Assembly (NCBI GenBank): GCA_963730535.1
Contig: CAVSRU010000003.1
Location: forward strand, 372,001 to 436,000
Direction of reading: 5' to 3'
Source of the DNA: DASSUW01 sp963730535
GTDB taxonomy: Bacteria; Actinomycetota; Thermoleophilia; Solirubrobacterales; Solirubrobacteraceae
DNA: 64,000 nucleotides
Shown here: positions 8,258 through 16,449 of the stretch, one piece after another
Layout of the letters: every line of letters begins with the position of its first letter
Numbering within the stretch: position 1 is the first letter of the stretch
Made by a program: the position numbers and the translations under genes
The notes under the pieces: generated by a model
Told to the model about the DNA's origin: nothing
The model's database searches: none
What the model saw: the letters and a program-made list of their open reading frames with translations, nothing else

Positions 8258-9204
8258 GGGTCGCGGTGCTGAAGGGCGGTCGCTCGCTCGAGCGGCAGGT
8301 GTCGCTGCGCTCGGGCGCCCGGGTCGAGGACGCCCTCCAGCGGCTTGGGCACGACGTGGTGCCGATCGACGTCGGCGCCGACCTCGTCGACCGGCTGCGA
8401 GCCGTGAGGCCCGACGTGGCGTTCGTCGCCCTCCACGGCCGCGGCGGCGAGGACGGCACCGTGCAGGAGCTGCTCGAGCTGCTCGGCGTGCCGTACACGG
8501 CGTCCGGCCCGTCGGCCTGCATCCGCTGCATGGACAAGGTGCTGGCCAAGCACGCCTTTCAGGACGCCGGCCTCCCGACGCCCGAGTTCTACGCGTTCAG
8601 CCAGACGGCGTTCGAGGAGCTCGGCGCCGGCCGCGCGCTGCCAGCGATCGAGGAGCGTCTCGACTTCCCGATCGTGGTCAAGCCCGCGGGCCAGGGATCC
8701 GCGCTCGGCATCAAGTTCGCGCAACGCGCCGAGGACGTCGCCGGCGCGCTCGTCGCCGCCCTGTCCTATGACACGAAGGTGGTGCTGGAGCGCTACGTGG
8801 CGGGCCGCGACCTCGCCGTGTCCGTCATCGACGGGCCGGGCGGGCCGGAGGCGCTGCCGGTCGTCGAAGCGGTCCCGAACGAGGAGGACTTCTACGACTT
8901 CGAGGCCCGCTACGAGATCGGACGCACGACGTTCACGTGCCCGGCCGACATCGGGGCGAACGCCACGGCCCGCGCTCAGGAGCTCGCCCTCGCTGCCTAC
9001 ACGACGCTGGGCTGCGCCGGCTTCGCCCGCGTCGACCTCATGCTCGAGGAGGCGACCGGTGAGCTGTACCTGCTCGAGGCCAACGCGATCCCGGGCCTGA
9101 CCGACACGTCGCTGCTCCCGCTGGCCGCCGAGGCGGCCGGCGTCCCGTTCGACGACCTGATCGCGCGGATCGTCGGCCTGGCCGTCGCGCGCGTGGCCGC
9201 GTGA
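8254..9204 (+). CDS. D-alanine--D-alanine ligase (first copy)
   Basis: ATP-grasp enzyme joining two D-alanines for the peptidoglycan stem peptide. The 316-residue product has the N-terminal VLKGGRSLERQVSLRSG (binding of the first substrate), FVALHGRGGEDGTVQ, the CMDKVLAKH start of the ATP-grasp fold, VKPAGQGSALGI (ATP loop), and the metal-binding LLEANAIPGLTDTSL at the C-terminus. Start is ATG at 8254, overlapping the aminotransferase stop; its own stop overlaps the next gene's GTG. A second ligase lies at 40.1 kb in the cell-wall operon. The two differ: this one has EANAIPG where the second has the classical NELNTMPGFT, so one may have a divergent role. Confidence 0.88.
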   Translation: MRVAVLKGGRSLERQVSLRSGARVEDALQRLGHDVVPIDVGADLVDRLRAVRPDVAFVALHGRGGEDGTVQELLELLGVPYTASGPSACIRCMDKVLAKHAFQDAGLPTPEFYAFSQTAFEELGAGRALPAIEERLDFPIVVKPAGQGSALGIKFAQRAEDVAGALVAALSYDTKVVLERYVAGRDLAVSVIDGPGGPEALPVVEAVPNEEDFYDFEARYEIGRTTFTCPADIGANATARAQELALAAYTTLGCAGFARVDLMLEEATGELYLLEANAIPGLTDTSLLPLAAEAAGVPFDDLIARIVGLAVARVAA

Positions 9205-9566
9205 TCGGCGTCGAGGAGGTCGACTTCGTCTCCGTCCCGGTCCGGGACCCCGAGGCGGCGCGGCGGTTCTACGGGGACGTGCTGGGCCTCCGACCGGGCC
9301 GCGCCCCGGACGAGTTCGAGACCGGCAACGTCACGCTCGCGCTCTGGCAGCCGGAGGCGGAGGACATCCCGTTCGCCCCGAACACGGCCGGGATCGCACT
9401 CCGCGTCCCCGATGTGGCGGCGGCCCGGACGCAGCTCGAGGCCGCCGGCGTGGGCTTCCTCGGCGACACGGTCGACACCGGCGTCTGTCACATGGGGTTC
9501 TTCGCGGATCCGGACGGGAACGTCCTGATCCTGCACCGGCGCTACGCGCCTACTGGTCGCCCTTGA
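9201..9566 (+). CDS. VOC family (glyoxalase-fold) protein
   Basis: Small vicinal-oxygen-chelate protein, 121 residues, with the two beta-alpha-beta-beta-beta modules typical of glyoxalase/dioxygenase relatives: DFVSVPVRDPEAARRFYGDVLGL at the N-terminus and GFFADPDGNVLILHRRY at the C-terminus. Starts at a GTG overlapping the ligase stop by four bases. Its end overlaps the convergent BFN gene by 17 bases. Substrate unknown; likely an enzyme for a small electrophile or a drug-binding protein. Confidence 0.8.
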   Translation: MIGVEEVDFVSVPVRDPEAARRFYGDVLGLRPGRAPDEFETGNVTLALWQPEAEDIPFAPNTAGIALRVPDVAAARTQLEAAGVGFLGDTVDTGVCHMGFFADPDGNVLILHRRYAPTGRP

Positions 9567-10047
9567 AGTCCTCGGGCGTGACCTGGTCGAGGAACTCCTT
9601 GAACTTGTCCACGACCTCCTCGGTGTCCTCGACCTCGTGCTCGAACTCGATCGCCGACTCGGCGATCACGTCCTCGGCAGCGAAGATCGGGGCGCCGGAG
9701 CGCACGGCGAGGGCGAGCGCGTCGGACGGCCGGGAGTCGATGTCGACCTCGCGGCCGTTCACGGACAGCGTGATCGACGCGTAGAAGGTGTTCTCCCGCA
9801 GCTCGGTGACCGACACCCGCGTGCACGCGACCTCGAGCTCCCCGAGCATGTCGAACAGCAGGTCGTGGGTCATCGGCCGCGGCGTGGACGCGCCCTGGAG
9901 CTTCATCAGGATCGCCGCCGCCTCGGGGTGCCCGATCCAGATCGGCAGGAACTTGTTCGTGTCGACAGCCTTGAGCAGCACGATCGGCTGCTTGCCGACC
10001 ATGTCGAAGCTCACGCCGTAGATGACCATCTCCTGCACGCGGGGCAC
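9550..10047 (-). CDS. Bifunctional nuclease (BFN) domain protein, DUF151
   Basis: Cytosolic protein of the BFN/DUF151 family, named for a plant nuclease domain; the bacterial role is unproven. The 165-residue product keeps the family core: FLPIWIGHPEAAAI near residue 32, RPMTHDLL, and the IDSRPSDALALAVR motif in the second half, followed by an acidic C-terminal helix. Start is a GTG at 10045-10047 (VPRVQEM); a GTG four codons later is an alternative. Its 3' end overlaps the VOC gene on the other strand. Confidence 0.85.
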   Translation of the reverse strand: MPRVQEMVIYGVSFDMVGKQPIVLLKAVDTNKFLPIWIGHPEAAAILMKLQGASTPRPMTHDLLFDMLGELEVACTRVSVTELRENTFYASITLSVNGREVDIDSRPSDALALAVRSGAPIFAAEDVIAESAIEFEHEVEDTEEVVDKFKEFLDQVTPEDFKGDQ

Positions 10048-10289
10048 TCCAATCCCGGGGGGTTGCCGAAGTCTAGCGGCCGGTGGGGTAGTGATTCGGG
10101 CCGCTCAGCAGGCGGAAAATGGGTGGCTCCGCGCGTCAGTCGCCGCCCTTGCCGTTGCTCACTTCGGCGGGATCCTGCTGTTGCGAGCAGACGCTCACGG
10201 AGACCGGTCGGCGGTGCGACACACCGGCGTCCCGGGTCGACGCCGCTCGCGGCGGGCACACGGACACCGCTGCCAGGCGCTCCCTGCCC

Positions 10290-11163
10290 GCCTCTCAGCA
10301 GCGCCCGGATCGCGGACTCGTCTCGGCGTACTCGCCTCGCCGAGGTGCGCGTAGCGGACCCTGCCGCGCGCGTCCACCAGTACTTCGCGGGCCAGGCTGG
10401 TTGCCCCACGCATCCCGGTCGCGTACTGGTTGTCCTGCGCGACGGGAAGAGGGATCCGGTTCTGACGGATCGCGCTCGCCACATTGACGGCTTCGTGCTC
10501 GAACTGGAACTCCGGCGTGTGGACGCCGACGACGACCAAGCCGTCGCTTCGATAGTGCTCGCTCCAGGCCTTGCACGTAGGGCAGCGTGCGCAGGCAGTT
10601 GATGCACGTGTACGTCCAGAAGTCGACGAGCACGACCTTCCCCCGCAGCCGGCGAGCGACAGCGCGCGGCGCCGGCGTGTTGAACCAGCGCTGGGTTCCG
10701 GTGAAGTCGGGAGCGCGGCGAGCGCGGGCAGGGTCTCGGCGTGGGCGCGGCGAGCGAAGCGCGCCGGCCCGCGCAGGTCGGCCAGCGGCGCTCGACCGCC
10801 CAAGCGCTCCAGCCGCCCGTCGGGTTGACCACGCGGACGGGAAGACGGCTCGCCGAGCGCGTCTGGAAGCGCACATCGAGGTCCGCGGCGACCGCGACGG
10901 CGGTCAGCAGCATCACGACGCCGACCGCGCGTTGCACGGCCGGCCGCGGCCGGCGCGACGAATGCGGCGAGCGACCGGCGCCCGCCGAGCGCGAGCGCCA
11001 ACAGCACGCAAGCGGAGCCGCGGCGTAAGCGAGCGCGATCGGCACCGTGCGCCCCGAGGCGGCGCCGACGGTGATGACCGCGGCGAGGATCGGGCCGGCG
11101 CACGGCGCGTACGCGAAGCCCAAGGCGGCGCCGAGCACGACGCCGGACCGGAAGCCGTCGCCG
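10290..11163 (-). pseudogene. CcdA-thioredoxin (DipZ-like) redox protein, decayed
   Basis: Remnant of a membrane thiol-disulfide protein. On the minus strand a CcdA-like helix pair is readable (FAYAPCAGPILAAVITVG, about 11100-11155), then a thioredoxin-like domain with TGTQRWFNTP, VLVDFWTYTCINCLRT (about 10595-10660; active-site CINC), SDGLVVVGVHTPEF and VLVDARGRVRYAHLGE. These pieces sit in three different frames: I count at least five frame changes, including one between YVQ and AWSEHYRS near 10575 and two between 10300 and 10345. The N-terminal part of the membrane domain is missing. The CINC motif and order of domains match DipZ/TlpA-like proteins that pass electrons across the membrane. 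It cannot make a full product. Confidence 0.75.
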
Positions 11164-11235
11164 TGCCGACGGGGACGCGAGCCGTGGCAGTCGGGAGAGC
11201 GGCGACTCGGGATCGCCGCCGACCCGCCGCCGCCG

Positions 11236-12450
11236 CGCGCGATCGTCCTCGGGCCTCGCTGGGACGCGTCCTGCACGGACTTGCGGCACTTCCTCGAGCG
11301 CAACCAGATCACGTTTGAGTGGCTCACGCCCGACGCGCCCGACGCCGCCGAGCGGTGGGGCGGCCCGATGCCCGCCGAAGGAGATTGGCCGGCGATCCGC
11401 GTCGTCGACGGGAAGACCGTGGTGCGACCGCAACTCCGCCGGGTCGCCGAGCTGCTGGGCCTCACGACAAACGCCTCGGCTGCGGAGTACGACGCCGTGA
11501 TCGTTGGCGCCGGCCCGGCGGGACTGGCTGCTGCGGTCTACGGCGCATCGGAGGGGCTTCGTACGATCGTGATCGAGCGCGAGGCGCCCGGCGGCCAGGC
11601 CGGCACCTCATCGCGGATCGAGAACTATCTCGGCTTCCCGGCGGGTGTATCGGGAGACGAGTTGGCAAGCCGTGCGCTCCAGCAGGCGTGGAGGCTCGGC
11701 GCCGAGATCCTCGTCACTCGATCGATCACGCGGATCGACGCCGCGACGCGGCAGGTGCACCTCGACGGCGGCGACGTCCTGCGAGCGCGGACGATCATCC
11801 TCGCCTGCGGCGTCGCGTGGCGGCAGCTCTCGATCGACGGATTCGACCGGCTCGCGGGGAAGGGCATCTCGTACGGGGCGGCGCGCAGCGAGGCGGCCAA
11901 CACGCACGGCCTCGACGTCCACATCGTGGGTGCCGGCAACTCGGCAGGACAAGCGGCGATGTTCTTCGCCAACCATGCGAGGAGCGTGACGATCCTCTGC
12001 CGCAGCGAAACGCTCGAGAAGAGCATGTCGCGCTATCTCGTCGACCAGCTCGCGGCCCGGTCGAACATCCACACGCTGTATAGGGACGGAGGTCGTCGCG
12101 GCCCATGGTGAGGTGTCGCTCGAGGCGATCGACGTCCGCAACGGCGCTACCACCGAAACGCCCGGCTCGAATCGGGCGGGCTGTACATCTTCATCGGAGC
12201 CGACGCCGAGACCGCGTGGCTGCCGCCTGAGATCGCGCTCGATCAACACGGCTACGTGCTCACGGGTTCCGACGTGCGTGCCGCGGGCCGCTGGGAGCTC
12301 GAGCGCGACCCGTACCTCCTCGAGACCGCCGTTCCGGGCGTCTTCGCGTGTGGCGATGTCCGGCTCAGCCCGGTGAAGCGCGTCGCCGCTGCCGTCGGCG
12401 AGGGCAGCATGGCCATCGCCTTCGTCCACCAGTACCTGAAACGACCCGAA
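11236..12450 (+). pseudogene. Thioredoxin-reductase-like FAD oxidoreductase, frameshifted
   Basis: Remnant of a two-domain reductase. The N-terminal ~80 codons encode a glutaredoxin-like module without a proper start (AIVLGPRWDASCTDL, LERNQITFEWL); then comes a TrxB-type core: AVIVGAGPAGLAAAVYG-type FAD loop (11492-11550), EREAPGGQAGTSSRIENYLGFP, VHIVGAGNSAGQAAMFF (NADPH loop) and, in another frame, PGVFACGDVRLSPVKRVAAAVGEG (12330-12410). The expected CxxC pair is absent, as in the family fused to receiver or glutaredoxin-like modules. A one-base insertion near 12080 and a one-base loss near 12158 break the frame, and no proper stop precedes the tRNA. It stands head to head with the DipZ-like remnant, both lacking their 5' ends, as if a single deletion removed the shared promoter. 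Confidence 0.75.
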
Positions 12451-12581
12451 GCCGGGTTGGTCAGTGACGTCGCTGCTTGCCCGCGCGGTCGGCTCGTCGC
12501 TGCACGTCAACGCCGCGAGGGGGAGGTGTCCCGTCTCGTACCGTTTGCAGGGCGGTCGGGAAGGATGAAAGTGAAAGTAAT

Positions 12582-12654
<73 letters not shown>

Positions 12655-12681
12655 GTGGGACGGGGGATCATAGCGAGCGAT

Positions 12682-13567
12682 TCAGGCGTGCTCGACGGCG
12701 CCAAGACGCCTCGTGAGCGCCTCCGCGGCGGTGGGATCCTCGAGGTCGACGACCACCCGGTAGCCCGCGCCACGGGGGGCCACGCGGACCTCGGTGCCGA
12801 GCGCCTGACCGAGGGCGTCGCCGAGCCGGCGGGCGGCTTCGATCTGGTCCGGGTGATGCGCGCCGACGGGCGACGCGCGGCGTGGGCGGGCACGCGGGTG
12901 GTCGGCCTCGCGGGCTCGGGCCTCGGTCTGGCGAACCGACCAGCCCTCCTGCACCGCCGTACGCGCGAGGCGGCGACGCGTCTCGTGGTCCGACCGCCGT
13001 CAGCAGCGCGCGGCCGTGGCCTTCGGTCAGGTGACCGGCGGCGATGAGCTCGAGCACCTCGGCGGGAAGATCGAGCAGCCGCAGCAGGTTCGTCACGGCG
13101 ACGCGCGAGCGCCCGACGCGGCGGCCGACGTCCTCGCGGGTCAGGCCCAACTCCTCGACGAGCGTCGCGCAGGCGCGCGCCTCCTCGACCGGGTTCAGGT
13201 CCTCGCGGGCCATGTTCTCGATCAGCGCGAGCTCCAGCGACGCCGCATCGTCGTCAGGACGGACGAGCGCCGGCACGGTGTCGAAGCCCGCGAGCTGGGC
13301 GGCGCGCCAGCGGCGCTCGCCGGCGATCAGCTCGTAGGTGCCGCCGGGCACGGGACGGACGAGGACGGGCTGCAGCACGCCGCGCTCCTGCAGGGACTCC
13401 GACAGCGCGACGATCGCGCCCTCGTCGAACTCCTGGCGGGGCTGGTGGGGGTTCGGCTCGATCAGGTCGACCGGCACGTGGCGCAGCTCGCTTCCGCGCT
13501 CCGTCTCGATCTCGTTGCTGGGGGCGAGGATCGCCGACAGCCCGCGGCCCATGCCTCGACTAGCCAC
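12682..13567 (-). CDS. parB: Chromosome partition protein ParB, frame broken by a one-base indel
   Basis: CTPase clamp that loads at parS and organises the origin for segregation. The N-terminal ~190 residues are intact: GLSAILAPSNEIE start, PNPHQPRQEFDEGAIVALS, GERRWRAAQLAG (CTP/Box I-II region), IENMAREDLNPVEEA, and the helix-turn-helix GLTREDVGRRVGRSRVAVTNLLRLL. After GHGRALLTAV the frame is lost; the family's continuation (DHETRRRLARTAV, EGWSVRQTEA) resumes one base off and runs to a TGA at 12682 through a C-terminal dimer domain. Removing one C of the CC at 12988-12989 restores a 294-residue protein. It overlaps parA by eight bases. Real mutation and sequencing error cannot be told apart here. 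Confidence 0.88.
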
Positions 13568-14318
13568 GAGACGCCACCTCCTTGGCCAGCGCGAAGTAGG
13601 CCTCCGAGCCGGCGCAGTACGGGTCGTGATGGATGACCGGCCGGCCGAAGCTGGGCGCCTCGCCGAGCCGGACGTTGCGGGGGATCACCGTGTCGAAGAC
13701 CAGCGCGGGGAAGTGCTCGCGCACCTCGCGCTCGACGTCCTGGGCGAGCTTCGTGCGGCTGTCGTGCATCGTGAGCAGCATCCCGGCCACGGTCAGGCGG
13801 GGGTTGAGCTCGCGCTGGATGAGCGCCAGCGTGTCCAGCAGGCCGGCGAGCCCCTCGAGCGCGAAGTACTCGGTCTGGACGGGCACGATCACGCGATCCG
13901 CCGCGACGAGCGCGTTGACGGTGAGGGGACCGAGCGACGGCGGGCAGTCGAGCAGCGTGAAGGCATAGCGGTCGCGGATGCCGGCCAGCGCGTCGCGCAG
14001 CCGGGTCTCCGATCCTGGTAGGCGCGGGAGCTCCATCGTCGCCCCCGCGAGGTCGGGCGTGGAGACGATCAGCGAGAGGTTCGGGACGTCGGTCTCCCGC
14101 ACCGCGTCCTCGGCCGTGAGCTCGCCGCCCAGGACGTCGTAGAGGCCGGGCGGGACGGTGCGGTCCGCGCCGAGGTTGGTCGTCGCGTTGCCCTGCGGGT
14201 CGACGTCGACGAGCAGCGTCGGGTAGCCGGCCTCCGCAATGCACGCGGCGACGTTGACCGCGGTGGTCGTCTTCCCGACCCCGCCCTTCTGGTTGGCGAT
14301 GGCGTACACGGTGCCCAT
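13560..14318 (-). CDS. parA: Chromosome partition ATPase ParA (Soj)
   Basis: Deviant Walker-type ATPase that works with ParB in origin segregation and can regulate DnaA. The 252-residue product has KGGVGKTTT at residues 11-19 (deviant Walker A), DVDPQGNAT after it, LLDCPPSLG as Walker B, and the C-terminal IPRNVRLGEAPSFG DNA-binding region. No N-terminal DNA-binding extension, so it is the short chromosomal type. Start is ATG at 14316-14318; rsmG ends 14 bases upstream, and parB begins inside its last codons, so rsmG-parA-parB is one operon. Confidence 0.96.
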   Translation of the reverse strand: MGTVYAIANQKGGVGKTTTAVNVAACIAEAGYPTLLVDVDPQGNATTNLGADRTVPPGLYDVLGGELTAEDAVRETDVPNLSLIVSTPDLAGATMELPRLPGSETRLRDALAGIRDRYAFTLLDCPPSLGPLTVNALVAADRVIVPVQTEYFALEGLAGLLDTLALIQRELNPRLTVAGMLLTMHDSRTKLAQDVEREVREHFPALVFDTVIPRNVRLGEAPSFGRPVIHHDPYCAGSEAYFALAKEVASRG

Positions 14319-14332
14319 GGCGACCCTCGACG

Positions 14333-15064
14333 CTAGCGAGCGCCCCGGCCAGAACCGGCGCCGAGCGGGCGCTTGACCGCCATTCCAGGGCGGCGCGGGA
14401 AGCGCGACGGCGTGGGCGCGACCTTGCGGAAGACGTGCAGCGTCCGGTGTCCGGCGCCGGGATACGGGTCGACGCGCCGCACCTCGACGACCTCGAGCCC
14501 GACGGCCTGCGCGGCCGCGGCGCCATCACGCGCCTCGTCCTCGCCGACCTCCCCCTTCCAGGCCACGAGATGCCCGCCGTCGGCCAGCAGCGGAGCGGCG
14601 TACTCGACGACGACGGGCAGCGCCGCGAGCGCCCGCGCGGTCACGAGGTCGTGCTCGCCGCCCCCTGCCTCCCATTCCTCCACGCGCGCATGCGCGATGT
14701 CGACGTTGCGTAAGCCAGACGCCGCTACCGCCCGCTGGAGGTAGCGGCAGTGGCGCGCAGCGCTCTCGACGAGCGCCACGTGCGCGGCCGGCAGTGCCGC
14801 GGCGAGCGCGAGGCCCGGCCAGCCCGCGCCGGAGCCGAGGTCGGCGACGCGGTGAGCGGCGCGGACGGCGGGGAGCTCCAGCGCCACGAGCGAGTCGGCC
14901 ACGTGGCGATCCGCGGCCGCGTCGGGGTCGCGGACGGTGGTCGAGGCCGTGGGGTCGTCCGCCTGGAGCGCGAGGACGGCCCGCAGCGCCGCCACCGCGT
15001 TCTCGGGGAGCTCGAACCGCCGCCCGACCTCGTCGAGCCGACTCACTGCGTCCGGCGGGGGCAC
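14333..15064 (-). CDS. rsmG: 16S rRNA (guanine-N7)-methyltransferase RsmG
   Basis: SAM-dependent methyltransferase of the 530 loop of 16S rRNA (G527 in E. coli numbering). The 243-residue product has the RHVADSLVAL helix preceding the SAM-binding motif VADLGSGAGWPGLALA, an acidic LVESAARHCRYLQ strand, and VTARALAALPVVVEYAAPLL. The GTG at 15062-15064 is the longest start; a GTG six codons in (VSRLDEVG) is possible. It is in the usual origin-proximal position before parA. Its C-terminal Pro/Arg-rich tail of about 25 residues is an extension beyond the fold. Confidence 0.93.
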   Translation of the reverse strand: MPPPDAVSRLDEVGRRFELPENAVAALRAVLALQADDPTASTTVRDPDAAADRHVADSLVALELPAVRAAHRVADLGSGAGWPGLALAAALPAAHVALVESAARHCRYLQRAVAASGLRNVDIAHARVEEWEAGGGEHDLVTARALAALPVVVEYAAPLLADGGHLVAWKGEVGEDEARDGAAAAQAVGLEVVEVRRVDPYPGAGHRTLHVFRKVAPTPSRFPRRPGMAVKRPLGAGSGRGAR

Positions 15065-15107
15065 GGCGGTTGCGGCGGTCGCAGCGATCGCGGCTGGAGC
15101 GCGCCGG

Positions 15108-15470
15108 TCATGCGGCGCCGACGGCAGCGCGAGCGCGCAGGCGCGAGATCGCGTCGGCGTAGTCCGTCGTCATCGCCGTCAGGCGCTCGTGCGCGTGGCC
15201 ATCCAGGTGCGGCGTGACATGGCGCTCGAGGATCGGCAGGACGTCGATGACGAGCCCCTCGCCGCGTGCCATCCACTGGAAGTAGTGACGGCTCCCGTGG
15301 TGGTACGGCCCGTAGAGCCGCGAGCGTGGGAAGCGGTCGACCAGCCAGCGCATCAGCGCCTCGTGCCGGACGTGCATCCGCAACGTGATCTGCGGCTGCC
15401 GCCCGTCGCCCCCGAAGTGCCCCTCGCCGACCAGAAGTCCGACCACGATGCCCTCGTCCAGCGCATCCAT
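15108..15470 (-). CDS. Stand-alone LAGLIDADG endonuclease-like protein
   Basis: About 120 residues from the ATG at 15468-15470; a GTG at 15510-15512 would add 14 residues. Near the N-terminus is a single LAGLIDADG-type helix, IVVGLLVGEGHFGGDG, where Gly-Glu takes the place of Gly-Asp at the metal site. It is followed by the ITLRMHVRHEALMRWL strand-helix and a RLYGPYHHGSRHYFQWMARG saddle segment, which is the usual order for this fold. One motif implies a homodimer. It lies between jag and rsmG, which are usually adjacent, with 43 bases to rsmG, and no intron or intein surrounds it. It may be a domesticated homing enzyme with a DNA- or RNA-binding role. Function unproven. Confidence 0.65.
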   Translation of the reverse strand: MDALDEGIVVGLLVGEGHFGGDGRQPQITLRMHVRHEALMRWLVDRFPRSRLYGPYHHGSRHYFQWMARGEGLVIDVLPILERHVTPHLDGHAHERLTAMTTDYADAISRLRARAAVGAA

Positions 15471-15503
15471 GCCGGCCAGTCTGCCAGCCGGACCGGCAGC
15501 AGC

Positions 15504-15534
15504 GTGTTTCACCGGGGTACAAAACGTGAAACAC
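15504..15534. promoter_or_regulatory. Split parS-like inverted repeat
   Basis: A perfect 9-bp inverted repeat, GTGTTTCAC and GTGAAACAC, separated by 13 bases. The two arms are exactly the halves of the bacterial parS consensus (TGTTTCAC + GTGAAACA), which normally abut. It sits 34 bases upstream of the LAGLIDADG-like start. It could be a ParB site opened by an insertion, or an operator for another dimeric regulator. No intact parS was seen anywhere else in the window. Confidence 0.5.
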
Positions 15535-15665
15535 CCGCCGGGCCCGCTGCGGACCGCGGCGGCGAGGGGTGGCGAGTCCGACGAATGTGGCAGAGCCCGA
15601 CGAGCGTCGGGAGGCTGAGCGTGGTGGATCGGTGGAAGGCAATAGAACGCGGTGCCTATTGACGC

Positions 15666-15958
15666 AACGTCAACGACGCATCGAGGGAGGGCTCGGAGGT
15701 CGGCCGGTGCTCCTCAGGATGGCGGCGCTCGGACGCTGGCGGGTGCGTGGGACGATGGCGAGTGCCCTGAGGCCGGGCGGTGATGACTTGACGGCGATAA
15801 TCGCCGTCAAGTCGACAGCGTGGGGCTGCTTGTACACGCATGACGTGTATTTCCCGCCCCACCACTTTTCGGACCATGCCCCGCCCGCGTTGGCACCGGA
15901 CCACGCCCGCGGGCCCCTGATCACCTCCGAGCCACCCCTCAATGCCGCAGTTGCCGTT
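15666..15958. repeat. Intergenic inverted-repeat element, copy B (293 bp)
   Basis: Outer arms at 15666-15700 and 15923-15958 are inverted copies: AACGkCAAC..CGCATyGAGGG..GGCTCGGAGGT. In the middle, 15785-15813 is a 29-base palindrome with two perfect 14-base arms around a single A (half-site GACTTGACGGCGAT). A third hairpin, TACACG-catga-CGTGTA, lies at about 15834-15850. No reading frame. It lies between jag (upstream, same strand) and the LAGLIDADG gene, filling most of a 480-base gap in the origin operon, so it may also work as an intercistronic terminator or processing site. Confidence 0.72.
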
Positions 15959-15993
15959 CGCCGGCGCAACCACGGCGCAACGCGCGACCCGGG

Positions 15994-16449
15994 CTACAGC
16001 GGCGCTACGACGAGATGCCGATCCGGCTCGGTGCCCTCCGAGTACGTCTCGACGTCGTCGCGATCCTTGAGGTACTCGTGCACGACCTTGCGCTCGGTCG
16101 CGCTCATAGCGTCCAACGCCACCGGCCGGCCCGAGCTGGCCGCGCGCGTCGCCGCCTGGTCGGCCTGGCGGTGCAGCATGTGCTCGCGGCGCTCGCGGTA
16201 GCCGGCCGCATCCACCGTCACGCGCACGGCGGCGTCGCGCCCCGCGTTGCGGTTGGCGACCTTGAACGCGAGGTGCTGGACGGCGTCGATCGTCTGGCCG
16301 TGGCGCCCGATGAACAGGCCGAGGTCGTCGCCCTCGAGCACGCCGCGGATGCCATCCGAGTCCTGCGAGACGGACACCGACGCGCCGAGGCCGAGCGCCT
16401 CGGACACCCGCTCGAGCAGCTCCTGGACCCGATCGCTCTCGTCGCTCAT
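15994..16449 (-). CDS. jag: Jag/SpoIIIJ-associated RNA-binding protein (KH-R3H)
   Basis: Cytosolic single-stranded nucleic-acid-binding protein normally encoded next to yidC. The 151-residue product has a KH-like domain with GLFIGRHGQTIDAVQHL at about residues 62-78 and a C-terminal R3H domain (ALDAMSATERKVVHEYL, then YSEGTEPDRHLVV). The N-terminal Jag-N domain seen in Firmicutes is reduced to about 50 residues. ATG start overlaps the yidC stop by four bases. Confidence 0.93.
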   Translation of the reverse strand: MSDESDRVQELLERVSEALGLGASVSVSQDSDGIRGVLEGDDLGLFIGRHGQTIDAVQHLAFKVANRNAGRDAAVRVTVDAAGYRERREHMLHRQADQAATRAASSGRPVALDAMSATERKVVHEYLKDRDDVETYSEGTEPDRHLVVAPL

